From contig NZ_VWSH01000002.1 of assembly GCF_008629695.1 (NCBI RefSeq), forward strand, positions 713,410 through 777,409: 64,000 nt of DNA, in the 5' to 3' direction. Below, piece by piece: positions 1 to 10,100 of the stretch (its first letter is position 1; every line of letters starts with the position of its first letter). The notes beneath the pieces are model-generated. The model saw only the letters and a program-made list of their open reading frames with translations, was not told the DNA's origin and searched no databases. This stretch comes from Taibaiella lutea (GTDB lineage: Bacteria; Bacteroidota; Bacteroidia; Chitinophagales; Chitinophagaceae). The translations under genes and the position numbers were made by a program.

Positions 1-45
1 TTCGTGTCAAATATGCTAAATAAACGTTTGATTTTCAGATTATAA

Positions 46-1035
46 TTAAAATTGTGGCATTGTAGGTTTCGTGTTCATAATATTGTCTATCCGCTCCTTT
101 ATCTCATTTGTTATTTTTGGATATACGTCCAGCGCTTTTAAGTTTTCCAATAATTGTGCTTCTTTGGTGGCACCTAAAATGGCAGTTGTTACATTCGGAT
201 TACTAATGCACCATGCAATAGATAATGTTGCAAGTGTAGTATCCAATTCTTCAGCCACTTGCTGCAATGTTTTAATACGTTCAATTCTGTCTTCCGTAAA
301 AGTTCTGTCTTTCAGCCATTCAAAACCTTCCAATGCCAGACGTGAATCATCAGGAATACCATTGTTGTATTTACCGGACAATAGGCCGGATGCCAAAGGA
401 CTCCAGATCGTTGTGCCCATCCCGATATTTTTGAAAATGGTATAATATTCCACTTCCATTTTCTGGCGTTCCAGCAAATTGTATTGCGGTTGTTCCATTG
501 CCGGGCCTTCCAAACCTAACCTTTGTGCTACCGCGTGTGCTTCCATGATTTCAGCGCCGCTCCATTCGCTCGTTCCCCAATAGAATATTTTACCTTGCTG
601 AATCAATGTATTCATGCTCCGCACCACCTCTTCCATCGGAACATTCTTATCTGGACGATGGCAAAAGAACAAGTCCAGGTATTCCAGTTGTAACCTTTGT
701 AAAGCCTCGTCACATGCTTCCATTATGTGTTTGCGGCTTAGTCCGTGTTGGTTAGGCTTGTTTTCCTTGCCCCTCCATCCGAAAAATACTTTGCTTGAAA
801 CCGTATAAGACGAACGTTCCCAATTCTTTGATTTCAATACACGGCCCATCATTAGTTCAGATTGGCCTGATGAATATACTTCGGCATTGTCAAAGAAATT
901 GATGCCATTTTCATAAGCAATGCTCATCAACCTGTCCGAAATGCTGTCATCAATCTGCTTTGCAAACGTTACCCACGAACCATAAGACAAAGCACTTAAT
1001 TGCAGGCCTGTATTGCCCATTCTACGATATTCCAT
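46..1035 (-). CDS. Aldo/keto reductase, Kv-beta-like
   Basis: Probable NADPH-dependent oxidoreductase of 329 aa that reduces aldehydes or ketones in the cytoplasm; the substrate cannot be read from the sequence. The AKR tetrad is present: D49 and Y54 in FFDNAEVY, K82 in SSKVFFG and H126 in DLFFCHRPD. The N-terminal MEYRRMGNTGLQ and the TSEWSGAEI stretch resemble the potassium-channel beta-subunit/YghZ branch. The length is normal and no signal peptide is seen. It is a single gene, separated from the upstream icd by a terminator hairpin. The family is certain; the physiological role is not. Confidence 0.9.
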   Translation of the reverse strand: MEYRRMGNTGLQLSALSYGSWVTFAKQIDDSISDRLMSIAYENGINFFDNAEVYSSGQSELMMGRVLKSKNWERSSYTVSSKVFFGWRGKENKPNQHGLSRKHIMEACDEALQRLQLEYLDLFFCHRPDKNVPMEEVVRSMNTLIQQGKIFYWGTSEWSGAEIMEAHAVAQRLGLEGPAMEQPQYNLLERQKMEVEYYTIFKNIGMGTTIWSPLASGLLSGKYNNGIPDDSRLALEGFEWLKDRTFTEDRIERIKTLQQVAEELDTTLATLSIAWCISNPNVTTAILGATKEAQLLENLKALDVYPKITNEIKERIDNIMNTKPTMPQF

Positions 1036-1132
1036 ATTTCTTGTTGTATTAGTTTCTCGCAGCGGCGCAGCGTCACTGTGGGAAAATAGAATGTATTATT
1101 GAAATTCTTGTCAAATTTAGGGAGCTAAAAGC

Positions 1133-1161
1133 AAAAGGACTGCAAATAATGCAGCCCTTTT
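1133..1161 (-). terminator. Hairpin terminator after icd
   Basis: AAAAGGaCTGCA (1133-1144) pairs with TGCAGcCCTTTT (1150-1161) around a 5-nt loop, with one internal mismatch. It lies just past the icd stop codon and before the aldo/keto reductase start. Confidence 0.6.
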
Positions 1162-1222
1162 ATCTGATGGTATAATCAATGTTTCTTATTAAACCTTAAT
1201 GCTCAACCATTTTACTTCACAA

Positions 1223-2536
1223 TTAATACTGCTCTGCTTTTTTCAAAATAACAGGAGAAATATTCAGTCCCATGTTTCTGATAATTTCATTGCCGAATTC
1301 ACTTGTCTTCAATAAAGTAGCATCCGTCATCAAATTATAGAAATCAATTGTAACGGTTTTGCGCATAATGGTTGCGCTCAGGCCACCTGTAATCAGTTCT
1401 GCAGCTTCATGCCATCCAAGATATTCCAGCAACATTACGCCGCTCAGAATCAGGGAAGAAGGATTCATGGTATCTGTATTGGCAAAACGTGGCGCAGTGC
1501 CATGCGTTGCTTCAAAGATGGCATAACCCGTTTTGTAATTGATATTTGCACCCGGTGCAATACCAATACCACCAACGGCAGCAGCCAATGCATCGGAAAT
1601 ATAATCGCCATTCAGGTTCAGCGTAGCAACTACGGAATAATCTTTAGGCGCCAGCAAAATCTGTTGTAAGAAATTATCAGCAATTACATCATTGATAATG
1701 ATTTTGCCTGTTTTCTTCGCTTCGCGCAATGCCTCGTTTGCATCCTTCTCACCTTTCTCTTTTTTGATAGCTTCCCATTGGTCCCATGTGAAAACTTTAT
1801 CGCCATATTCGCGTTGCGCCATTTCATAACCCCAGTTCTTGAAACCACCTTCTGTGTATTTCATGATATTGCCTTTATGTACCAGGCTTACCGTTGGTTT
1901 ATGATGCTCGATAGCGTAATCGATGGCAGCGCGGATAAGACGCTCAGAACCGTCTTTGGAAACAGGTTTTACCCCAAAGGAAGAAGAATCAGGGAAACGG
2001 ATTTGTTTCACACCCATTTCCTCCAATAAGAATTTCTTGAATTTTTCAGCTTCAGGCGTACCTGCCATATATTCAATACCTGCATAGATATCTTCGGTAT
2101 TTTCACGGAAAATAACCATGTCTACCCATTCAGGATGCTTGACAGGGGAGGGTACACCCTGGAACCAACGCACAGGGCGCAAACAAACATACAAATCCAA
2201 TGTCTGCCGCAAAGCCACATTCAAAGAACGGATACCGCCACCGATAGGCGTTGTCAAAGGCCCTTTGATGGAAATCAGGTATTCCTTAGCCATTTCCAAA
2301 GTCTCTTCGGGCAGCCATTGGCCTGTTTGATTAAATGCTTTTTCGCCGGCTAATATTTCTTTCCAGTGAATTTTACGGGTACCGTCATAAGCTTTTTCTA
2401 TAGCTGCATCCAGTACCTTTGCAGATGCCGACCATATATCCGGCCCGATGCCGTCACCTTCAATAAATGGAATAATAGGATGATTAGGAACTACTAATTT
2501 TCCGTCGGCACCCATTGTAATTTTTTCGCCTTGCAT
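1223..2536 (-). CDS. icd: Isocitrate dehydrogenase (NADP+)
   Basis: Converts isocitrate to 2-oxoglutarate and CO2 with production of NADPH in the TCA cycle; a cytoplasmic homodimer in known relatives. The 437-aa protein has the isopropylmalate/isocitrate dehydrogenase fold: GDGIGPDIW near residue 29, the substrate-loop motif [14 protein letters not shown] near 145, and the nucleotide-site stretch [10 protein letters not shown] near 345. The length fits the bacterial NADP-dependent dimeric enzyme. The NADP preference is assigned by overall similarity, not by a residue I checked. It is transcribed alone, with a terminator downstream and a 570-bp gap upstream. Confidence 0.95.
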   Translation of the reverse strand: MQGEKITMGADGKLVVPNHPIIPFIEGDGIGPDIWSASAKVLDAAIEKAYDGTRKIHWKEILAGEKAFNQTGQWLPEETLEMAKEYLISIKGPLTTPIGGGIRSLNVALRQTLDLYVCLRPVRWFQGVPSPVKHPEWVDMVIFRENTEDIYAGIEYMAGTPEAEKFKKFLLEEMGVKQIRFPDSSSFGVKPVSKDGSERLIRAAIDYAIEHHKPTVSLVHKGNIMKYTEGGFKNWGYEMAQREYGDKVFTWDQWEAIKKEKGEKDANEALREAKKTGKIIINDVIADNFLQQILLAPKDYSVVATLNLNGDYISDALAAAVGGIGIAPGANINYKTGYAIFEATHGTAPRFANTDTMNPSSLILSGVMLLEYLGWHEAAELITGGLSATIMRKTVTIDFYNLMTDATLLKTSEFGNEIIRNMGLNISPVILKKAEQY

Positions 2537-2773
2537 GTTATTTTAAAATTTTTATGAACGTCGATTGCTATAACCGATGTTATGCTTTTTTGATTTTTAA
2601 AATTGAGGTGCGAATTTAAGCAATTATAGGCTTTAAATGTTATTATCATAAAGAAAACATTGGCTTAAAGATGTTGAATGCTTAAGCCGGAAATACTTTT
2701 AAGGATATTATTATCCGGTCAGCTTTTCCCACTTATGTTATCAGAATAATTTTAATGTCTTTGATATTACAGA

Positions 2774-2962
2774 ATGGCTTCCCTGATGCCCCTTGCAACC
2801 CGTCCAGTACACTGGAAAGCCTCCCTGATGCTGCGGTCTCTCATCCAGTACACTGGAGAGCTTCCCTGATGCTTCCGGCAACCCGTCCGGTATGCTGGAA
2901 AGCTCCCCTGATGCTCCGGTCTCTCATCCAGTACACTGGAAAGCTTTCCCCGACCTTCCGGC
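2774..2962. repeat. 41-42 bp tandem repeat with CCAGTacACTGG dyads
   Basis: Four copies of a 12-bp near-palindrome occur at 2804, 2845, 2887 (diverged: CCGGTATGCTGG) and 2928, at intervals of 41, 42 and 41 bp. Between them lie AAAGCtTCCCTGATGCTcCGG-type spacers. GC is clearly higher than in the surrounding gap. The array fills the middle of the otherwise gene-free stretch 2537-3107. An 82-codon frame crosses it but looks like a by-product of the repeats, so I do not call a gene. Confidence 0.8.
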
Positions 2963-3058
2963 TCATAACTCAGGCTGACGGATGGCTTGTATTATTGCCT
3001 TAATTTCAGGTATTGCTTCAATAGTTTATAATATTATCAGAATGACAGCACAACATTA

Positions 3059-3089
3059 TTGATTAGTAATTGTATATTATTTACTTTTG
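3059..3089 (+). promoter_or_regulatory. Bacteroidota-type promoter of the mlaD-like gene
   Basis: A -33 TTG at 3059-3061 is followed after 20 bp by the -7 element TACTTTTG (3082-3089), matching the TTG-N17-23-TAnnTTTG consensus. The ATG follows 18 bp later. Confidence 0.6.
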
Positions 3090-3107
3090 ACAAAACAATA
3101 ATGATTT

Positions 3108-4067
3108 ATGGCGTCAGCTAAACCCAGAAATGAGATAAAGATTGGATTGATGGTAGCAATAACGATAACGTTATTTATACTCGGTATTAATTTCTTAAGA
3201 GGTAAGGGGCTTTTTTCGTCCGATCAGGGATTCAGCACCATTTACAGTGATATTCAGGGATTGCAGGAATCGGCGGAAGTCAGGCTGAACGGCCTGAAAA
3301 TCGGTCAGGTAGATAAAATTGAATTGCAGCCCGACAGAAGAATCAAGGTTCATTTTTTATTGAAGAAAGAAATAAAGGTTTCTAAAGGCTCTGTGGTGCA
3401 GCTTACAGCTGCCGATTTGATTTCAGGTACCAAAATCCTGAATCTTGAAATGAGCAATGACCCGCAGATATTACCTGAAAACAGTTTTATTCAAAGTAAA
3501 GAAGCAGAAGGCTTGTTAGGCAATTTAGGTTCTCAGGTTTCACCTGTCTTAGAGACCGTTACACATACGGTTGTTTCTTTAGATACGCTTTTGAATACAA
3601 TAAATAATATTATTAACGATGATGCGCGCAAACATTTGAATGCGAGTTTTGCTTCTCTGGAAGTTGGCCTGAACCAATTGTCAGGATTGGCTACAGAACT
3701 TAATAAGCAAAGCGGCCAGTTGGCAGGCGTGATTAAAAATGTGAATAGTGTTACCGGCAACCTTGCCTCCAATAATGAGCAGATCAATAATACATTGAGC
3801 AATCTTCATGATTTTTCCACTTCTTTAAAAAACGCTCCTGTTCAGGAGACTGTGGATGATTTGCGGAAAGCAGCAGCAGATTTGCAGAGCCTGGTGGCAA
3901 AGGCAAACGACAGCAACGGCAGCCTTGGTTTGTTGCTAAACGATAAAAGACTTTATAATAATCTGTCAACTACTTTAGGCACTTTAGATACTTTATTGGG
4001 CGATGTGAAAGCGCATCCCGGCAAGTATATTAATGTTTCCGTTTTCGGAAGCAAAGCAAGACAATAA
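3108..4067 (+). CDS. MlaD/MCE-family lipid transport protein
   Basis: Probable periplasmic lipid-binding component of an Mla-type (MCE) phospholipid transport system, anchored in the inner membrane. The 319-aa protein has one N-terminal membrane segment (about residues 12-30, GLMVAITITLFILGINF), one MCE domain (about 38-115, containing GLQESAEVRLNGLKIGQV) and a long helical, Asn/Leu-rich C-terminal region (about 150-290) that fits the coiled needle of such proteins. The usual permease (MlaE) and ATPase (MlaF) genes are not adjacent, so it either works with partners encoded elsewhere or stands alone. It has its own promoter and terminator. Confidence 0.85.
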   Translation: MASAKPRNEIKIGLMVAITITLFILGINFLRGKGLFSSDQGFSTIYSDIQGLQESAEVRLNGLKIGQVDKIELQPDRRIKVHFLLKKEIKVSKGSVVQLTAADLISGTKILNLEMSNDPQILPENSFIQSKEAEGLLGNLGSQVSPVLETVTHTVVSLDTLLNTINNIINDDARKHLNASFASLEVGLNQLSGLATELNKQSGQLAGVIKNVNSVTGNLASNNEQINNTLSNLHDFSTSLKNAPVQETVDDLRKAAADLQSLVAKANDSNGSLGLLLNDKRLYNNLSTTLGTLDTLLGDVKAHPGKYINVSVFGSKARQ

Positions 4068-4088
4068 CATTATCGTTTTCTATATAAC

Positions 4089-4123
4089 AAAAGTGCAGTT
4101 TCTGAATAAGAAACTGCACTTTT
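4089..4123. terminator. Bidirectional terminator
   Basis: A perfect 15-bp stem (4089-4103 with 4109-4123; AAAAGTGCAGTTTCT arm) has a 5-nt loop and A/T-rich flanks. It sits between the convergent mlaD-like gene and the cold-shock gene. Confidence 0.85.
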
Positions 4124-4149
4124 CATTGTGTGGTAGTAAATGTGTTACA

Positions 4150-4344
4150 TTAGATAACCGTTATATTTACTGCATTCAATCCTTTTTTGCCATTTTTAAC
4201 TTCAAAGGTTACTTTGTCGTTTTCACGAAGTTGAAGACCGTTAAGATCAGAAACATGAACGAAAACATCAGGACCTCCGTCATTTGGTTTAATGAATCCA
4301 AATCCCTTGGATTCATTGAAAAATTTTACTGTACCTTCTTGCAT
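4150..4344 (-). CDS. Cold-shock domain protein
   Basis: Small single-stranded nucleic-acid-binding protein (64 aa) of the CspA family, thought to melt RNA structure and act as an RNA chaperone. It is one cold-shock domain: the TVKFFNESKGFGFI start contains RNP1 (KGFGFI, 13-18), and RNP2 is VFVHV (27-31). The length is typical. It shares a bidirectional terminator with the convergent mlaD-like gene. Whether it is cold-induced cannot be told; the upstream region (4345-4489) is A/T-rich with no motif I could name. Confidence 0.95.
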   Translation of the reverse strand: MQEGTVKFFNESKGFGFIKPNDGGPDVFVHVSDLNGLQLRENDKVTFEVKNGKKGLNAVNITVI

Positions 4345-4489
4345 TTGAGTTTAAATAAAAAAATGAATAATAACCGAAAATAGAAATAATTCAGCAAAAA
4401 AGTTCATAAGTTTCTGAAAATTATCTTAAAATAAGTTTAATTCCATGAAAATGTATCAATAAAGAGAATTTGTCTTACAAATTCACAGC

Positions 4490-5092
4490 TCAGACCGTAT
4501 CCGATTTTAACCATCCGGTAATACTCATCCGTGGTCTGTGATTCAACAGAACCTCATGAGGCAGTTCATTGCTTTTGAAAAATACCATTTTGCCATTCAG
4601 CGGAGCAATCATTTCTACGGTTTCGTTGGCATGATAAATACATAATTGACCTCCATCTTCGCTTTTCCAGCCTTCATTCAGATATATAATAATGGAAAAC
4701 TGACGACTGTTGTTATGCTGGAATTGATCAACATGCTTTTTGTAAAAAGTATTGGTTTCATACATGGTATAATGGAATTCATAATCTGAAATACCGGCAT
4801 AGCAAGTAGTGTTCAGATGCAAAACAAAGGCATCCATCACATCAAAAAAAGCATTTTCAAACGGATCGTTATGCGACCTGTCCAGCCAGTAAATGATATC
4901 GCTCCGGGTATCTTTATTAAGCAAGGCATGCTGGTTACTGCCTATTCTGGCAGCATGTAATTGGTTTCCGGAGTATAGTTTAGTTAAATTAGTCCTGAGG
5001 TTATCTAATAAAGACAGACTTAAGAATTGTTCAGCTATTCCAACCTTCTCATCGATATATTGATCGATAAGGGCATTAAAAATTTCTTCCAA
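4490..5092 (-). CDS. 2OG-Fe(II) oxygenase, SM-20/prolyl-hydroxylase-like
   Basis: Predicted non-haem iron, 2-oxoglutarate-dependent hydroxylase of 200 aa; the target is unknown. The facial triad is visible as H120 and D122 in KKHVDQF and H179 in ELPHEV, with R188 in RMSITGW as the 2OG-binding arginine. The IIIYLNEGW and DGGQL strands between them are typical of prolyl-4-hydroxylase-like domains. The start is TTG at 5092. There is no signal peptide, so it is cytoplasmic. Relatives hydroxylate protein prolines (ribosomal protein or EF-Tu), but this is not shown here. Confidence 0.85.
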   Translation of the reverse strand: MEEIFNALIDQYIDEKVGIAEQFLSLSLLDNLRTNLTKLYSGNQLHAARIGSNQHALLNKDTRSDIIYWLDRSHNDPFENAFFDVMDAFVLHLNTTCYAGISDYEFHYTMYETNTFYKKHVDQFQHNNSRQFSIIIYLNEGWKSEDGGQLCIYHANETVEMIAPLNGKMVFFKSNELPHEVLLNHRPRMSITGWLKSDTV

Positions 5093-5214
5093 TAAAAGGA
5101 TATGACAGCTGTATAGGGCAAATTGCCGCTAAGGCGAAGGTAGGGTTATTATAGTGTAATATTACTTGTTATCCGGTTATTCGTAATTGTTGGTAGTACT
5201 TCTCGTTTTAATAT

Positions 5215-5335
5215 TTAGCTTGTTTGCGTTAAAATCTTAATAGCTGCCAGACTCTTTTCTTCGTCAAGGCCAATCATTGCATCAGTTAGTATAAACTTTG
5301 ATTTTATTGCCGTCAATGTCGAGTAAAAGCTTCAT
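5215..5335 (-). pseudogene. Possible frameshifted small ORF remnant
   Basis: On the minus strand an ATG at 5335 opens MKLLLDIDGNKIK. A one-base frame change joins it to SKFILTDAMIGLDEEKSLAA followed by IKILTQTS and TAA at 5215. Both halves read like real protein, but the frame is broken and no family is recognised. It lies in the 290-bp gap between the oxygenase gene and the DUF4419 pseudogene. It could equally be chance. Confidence 0.2.
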
Positions 5336-5382
5336 CTAACAAGTGATTTAGAGAAATTAAAGTGCGAAAAACAAAAGTGGAA

Positions 5383-7053
5383 TCAATCAGGGTTGTTAAG
5401 TTTCCAATGTTCATATCTTTCTTTTCTTTTTTTTGCAGAAGAATGATATTGTTGATTCTCTATTCTTACATCATTAATTGTAAGATAGCTGTTGGGAAAT
5501 TTGTCAATAATTTTTTGTTTATTTTCAGGTGTTAGGTCACGGCAATCAATATTTATTCTATCTATTATTTTATTTGCAAATGACTCAGGTATGACTACCT
5601 CTTTGCCTGATATGTAAAGGTCAACATATTTCCAATGTTCTTGCGAAATCTTATCAATAGTATAAAACCCATAATCCGTTTTATTGCCAAATTCTGAATG
5701 AATTAAGTGGTTGCTGGTGCTAACAATTGTATAAGGAAATAATGAATCAATTTTATTGAGTTCCTTTTCACTAATATCCCCTTCAAGTGAAAGGTAGCTT
5801 ATGTCTATAAGTGAAAGTTCTGCCGGAATTTTGATGGAATCAATAAATTCAACCGATAAACTATTGATTCTTGGTAGTTTTAAAATTTCTCCCGGTATTT
5901 CACTGACTCTGATACGTATTTCACTATTATATTCCTGATCATGTGCAATTTGTGAGGCATATTTATCTGATGTATCTTTAGGCATTACTAACCAGCCGAT
6001 TTGTGGTTCCAGGGCCTGTGTTTTATGATTTTGCTTTAATCCAAAAAAACCGGCAACAAATTGCATCGGAAAAGTTTTTGAATGTCCGTCAGGATATAAA
6101 TCAATCCTTTTAAAATCCACAACAGCCCGTTCGTCAGGAAGGCTTTCCGAGGAGTATAGCATTTTAAAATCATTTCTTTTCCCTGTTTTGTCATAAGGAT
6201 AGAATTTAATAGCCCATCCGTCAATAATTTTAGGGGCGCCATATTCTTTTTCAGTATGATATTTAAACATGTTACGCCAAAATGCTTTATCAAACTTACC
6301 GTTGGACGCATTTATAAACTCATCTAAAATCGGGTCAAGTTCATCAATCCATCAATCTAATTTGTATTTTCTTAATGTATTTGTTTTATCTTTCAATAAT
6401 TGCCAATCTTGTGGCGTTCCTTTAATAGTTATTTCCGGAATGCCGCACATTACTCTAAGTACAATGTACTCAAAATATGGATGCATCGCCTCCATTGCAG
6501 TTATTTGAGTTGCTATTCTTTCATTTGATGTTGTAGTAGAAAAATCAGGTGTTAAATTCGCCATTAATTCTTTGCTCGTATTATCAGAAACTTGCTGAAC
6601 AAACTGAGGAATGACATTTTCCCATGTAGAAAGGCTGCTTAAAGATTGTTCGTTGCCAATTTGAACAACCAAGCTTTTTTTTCCGTCAAAATTTACAAAC
6701 ATATTGCGAAGTGCCTCTGCATTATTATTTACATGATGCGAAAATCCCTGACAAATCAGTAGCCAAATCATATCAGGAGATATTACAAATGGCCGATGTT
6801 CTGAATATGCCGTATGCACCCCATCGAAGAATGGATGTGCGAGTATATCAACCATCTTTTGGGGCATGTGGCTATGAACTATTTGTTGTGGGGCAAATTT
6901 ATCAATGACATCATTACTGTTCCATTCGGAGAGTAAATTGTCAGGCCGTTTCAATTCTTCTATTTTAAAAGTTTTTCCGGAATCTGGCTGGGCGAAAACA
7001 AAATTGGAAGCAAAAACAAAAAATGCAAAGGACAGGATAAATTGTTTTATCAT
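5383..7053 (-). pseudogene. DUF4419 protein interrupted by an in-frame TGA
   Basis: Two minus-strand frames (6352-7053, 233 aa; 5383-6270, 295 aa) are in the same phase and are separated by a single TGA at 6354-6352. Reading through gives KYKLD-stop-WIDELDPILDEFINAS and then a seamless second half (556 codons). The first half has a signal peptide ending FVFAQ and the DUF4419 core HPFFDGVHTAYSEHRPFVIS and PDMIWLLICQGFSHHV. The second half continues with PKIIDGWAIKFYPYD and ends in leucine-rich-repeat-like strands. From my knowledge of the family, a tryptophan (TGG) is expected at the stop, giving WWIDELDP. The function of DUF4419 is unknown. It is a recent nonsense mutation, a readthrough site or a sequence error. 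Confidence 0.8.
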
Positions 7054-7096
7054 GGGATAGGTATTGATAACGAGCTATAAAAAATAAGACGTACAA

Positions 7097-7128
7097 GAAA
7101 GCCCTCGCATTTGGTTGCGAGGGCTTTC
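7097..7128. terminator. Strong hairpin terminator
   Basis: GAAAGCCCTCGCA (7097-7109) pairs perfectly with TGCGAGGGCTTTC (7116-7128). It follows the stop codon of the 1115-aa secreted protein gene on the minus strand. A close variant lies at 16942-16969. Confidence 0.85.
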
Positions 7129-7179
7129 TTTACAAAGATGATTTAAATGGCCTTCGTTTTCCAACTAAATTGGATAATG

Positions 7180-10100
7180 TTATTTCACCAGCACTATTTT
7201 TTGTTTACCGAGGCTTTGTCTTTCATCTTTCAACACTTCCACAAAATACATGCCGTCACTCAGCATATTCAGGTTCAAACTGCAGCTTTTACCTGATTGC
7301 AGGTTTTGCCGTTTAATAAAGACCTTAGTTCCTGCTATGTCATAAATGTTGACCGTGACGGGACCATGTACTTCTTTAGTCAAAAGAATACTTACATTTC
7401 CTTTAGATGGTACAGGATAGCAGCGGAAAGCAATTTCCTCTTCCTGAACATCAGGTGCATGAATGCCTGTAGGTTGCAATGTAACGGTTGCTTCTGCAAC
7501 CGGTGTTTTGTGTTCCCTGTGGCCTACTGAATCGACTGCTTCAATATAAAAAGAGTATTGATGCCCGTATTCACCATGAAAAGAGGCATTATTTATAATT
7601 TTACGTGATTTTTCATAGGGCGAGTTATCTTTTGATATATAAAGGTCATAATAATACACTTGAGAGCCATTCATGTCATCCCCATTAATATTAAAACTAA
7701 TTACTGTGTCATTTTGTACAGTAGTACCTGCGATTGTTGATTCCGGTATGTGAAGATCCAATGTATTTATCCAAGGTTCTGTTTCGATAGCTTCATTATT
7801 GTCAAAAACAATACTTGCCTTATTTGAAATAATAGTTTCATCAGGCAAGTTCTCTTTTAATCCTATTGTATAATATACGAAGCCTTCGCCATTTGGTGGT
7901 ATAACATTTGGTGGCAAAAATCCACCTAATGGGTCACTCAATACTTCTCCGGTACTATCTAATGAAAAGAAGCTACAGGAAAGAACACCAGTCAAAGTAT
8001 CAAACTTTAAATTTGCGCGTATATAATTGTCAGTAGCTAATTGGTAATTTGAGGTAAACTCTTTTCTGTTCATAGGTATATAAAAACTCTTGGTTCCGAT
8101 ACCAAATCCGCCTAATGTAAATGTTGAAAAATCGAACACATTGCTGTCAAGCGTATCAATAACTACTACTTTTTGTGCAGCTAAAGTGGCACTATCCACA
8201 TTTTCGAAAAATATTGAATAATCAAGCTTTTTATCTCCTTTAATAAAATGTGCTTCACCAAATCCCGATGGACCGTATATAGCATTAGGGTCAAGTGAAG
8301 TCCTAACAGATGTATTTTTCCTATCCTCATTGCTTTCTTCTGGACAAGCTTCCTGCATCGTAATATAGGCAGAACTTATGTCAGCTAAACCTGCAGTTAT
8401 ATCATAAGCAAGTTCGACACCAAGTCCCACCGGAGTTGAAAATTCTCCTCCGCATTGAGCCGCCATTGAAGCTAAATTTTTGACTACAGAAGTTGCTGCA
8501 ACTGCGGCTTCTCCATTGCTTAATCCTCCTTGTAATAGACCGGAAATACCAATATTTGCGCCATCGAAAAGCGTTTTTAACCCTGCTGTAGCACAATCAG
8601 CAACAGGAATAGCCAATGCTACACTTGAAACAATAGTATAACCTAAAGAAATTTTTGCCTTCCAACAATCGTCTATCCAGGGGAACCATGGAGATCCCGA
8701 ATAAGGACCGGAGACACCTGCATAAATGCTCTTATTACCTAGTGAAAAATTTAGGGTAAAAGGTAAATCAACATATCCTCCGGCAGGTATGTTGTATACG
8801 ATATATTGATATAATTTTCCGTCAGTTGATACGCCGTTTGCAGTTGTCAGAGCTATATATTCTGGTATAGTGTCCGCACCGAGGGCAATTGCTGAATCAG
8901 AAAGAAGCAAAGTGTCAAGATAGGTTAGAATAACACCATTTGGTATATTTACGCTTACCATCGCAGAGCCAGCGTTTGTATTGCCATCATTATGAACCCG
9001 TACTGTATAAAAATTATCTACCAACCCACGTACCACTCCCCTGCCAAGTATTTGTGTACGTAGGCTTGGAACAAACTCTTCCAGTGTAAAACCGTTTGCA
9101 AAAATGAAAGTTGAATCCTCAGTCTGAATTTCTAAAGTGTAAATTCCTGTATTTGCATTGTGTAGGTCTACAACGCAACTATAGTAGGTTCCTTTTTCAG
9201 AAGCTAATTTATCAAATGGTTCATAAATATTCCCTACATTATCAATTAACCTGAAAACCATACCGGTATCCAGATTTCCTCCAAATACCTCAAAAATACA
9301 ATTTCCCTTACCTGACATGGTTGGAGTATAGTATTCTATGCCGGAAACACTCAGGTCAATACTATCCTCGGCATAATGACAGGAATTTTCCACTCTTTGC
9401 TTTACAGTAAAAACACCCGGATGTGGGAAATCGTGCAACGGGTTACTTACACTATCCGTTGTGCTATCGCCAAAATCCCACAAATAGTTTTGCGCATGTT
9501 TCGAAGTATCTATAAAGCTAAACGTATTCCCAAACCTCACTTTATCAAACCCAGCCACTGGTGGCAATACTGAACATATCTTCACCGTATCCGCCATATA
9601 AGTACTGTAATTGCCTGCATTGTCTTTGGTGCGGACATATAGAATATGGTCTGCTGCTGAAAGACCTGACGGGACAGTAATGGTGAAAGTAGTATCTACT
9701 TCCGGTGCAGCATTCAGCGCTACCTGTGTGCCATTTCCAAAACCGGGGTCGGTGTCAAAGAAAACCTCTGCAGAAATAATACTGTCGCTGCTGCTCCCAT
9801 CCATAATCATAAAGGAACGCGACTGGTAATGTGAATACCAGTCAGCATCATTACGTACTCTGGTATGCAAAGTGTGCAATCCCACTTGTGAACTGCTGAA
9901 GTTCAGGTGAATGGTATCGTCTATACTTCCCGCGGCAGGTGTGACAGGCAGGCTGGTCCAGGTGTTGGATGTATCCAGCGAATATTCCAGCGCCGTGATA
10001 TTGGCCATCTGGCTGTTTACCGTTCCCGATGTAAGAAAAACGGGTTTTGCTACATAGTGGCTATTCAGGTTATTAATGCTGTTGGTGCGTATATACAGCG

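Noticed and set aside
2755-3003. 82-codon plus-strand reading frame across the 41-bp repeat array
   Set aside because: Its sequence simply follows the repeats, the units are 41-42 bp so the frame shifts between copies, and no family, signal peptide or ribosome site is seen.
6352-6354. TGA recoding as Trp or selenocysteine
   Set aside because: TGA is used as an ordinary stop in this window (e.g. the DUF2007 gene), and no selenocysteine insertion structure was evident. A nonsense mutation or error is simpler.
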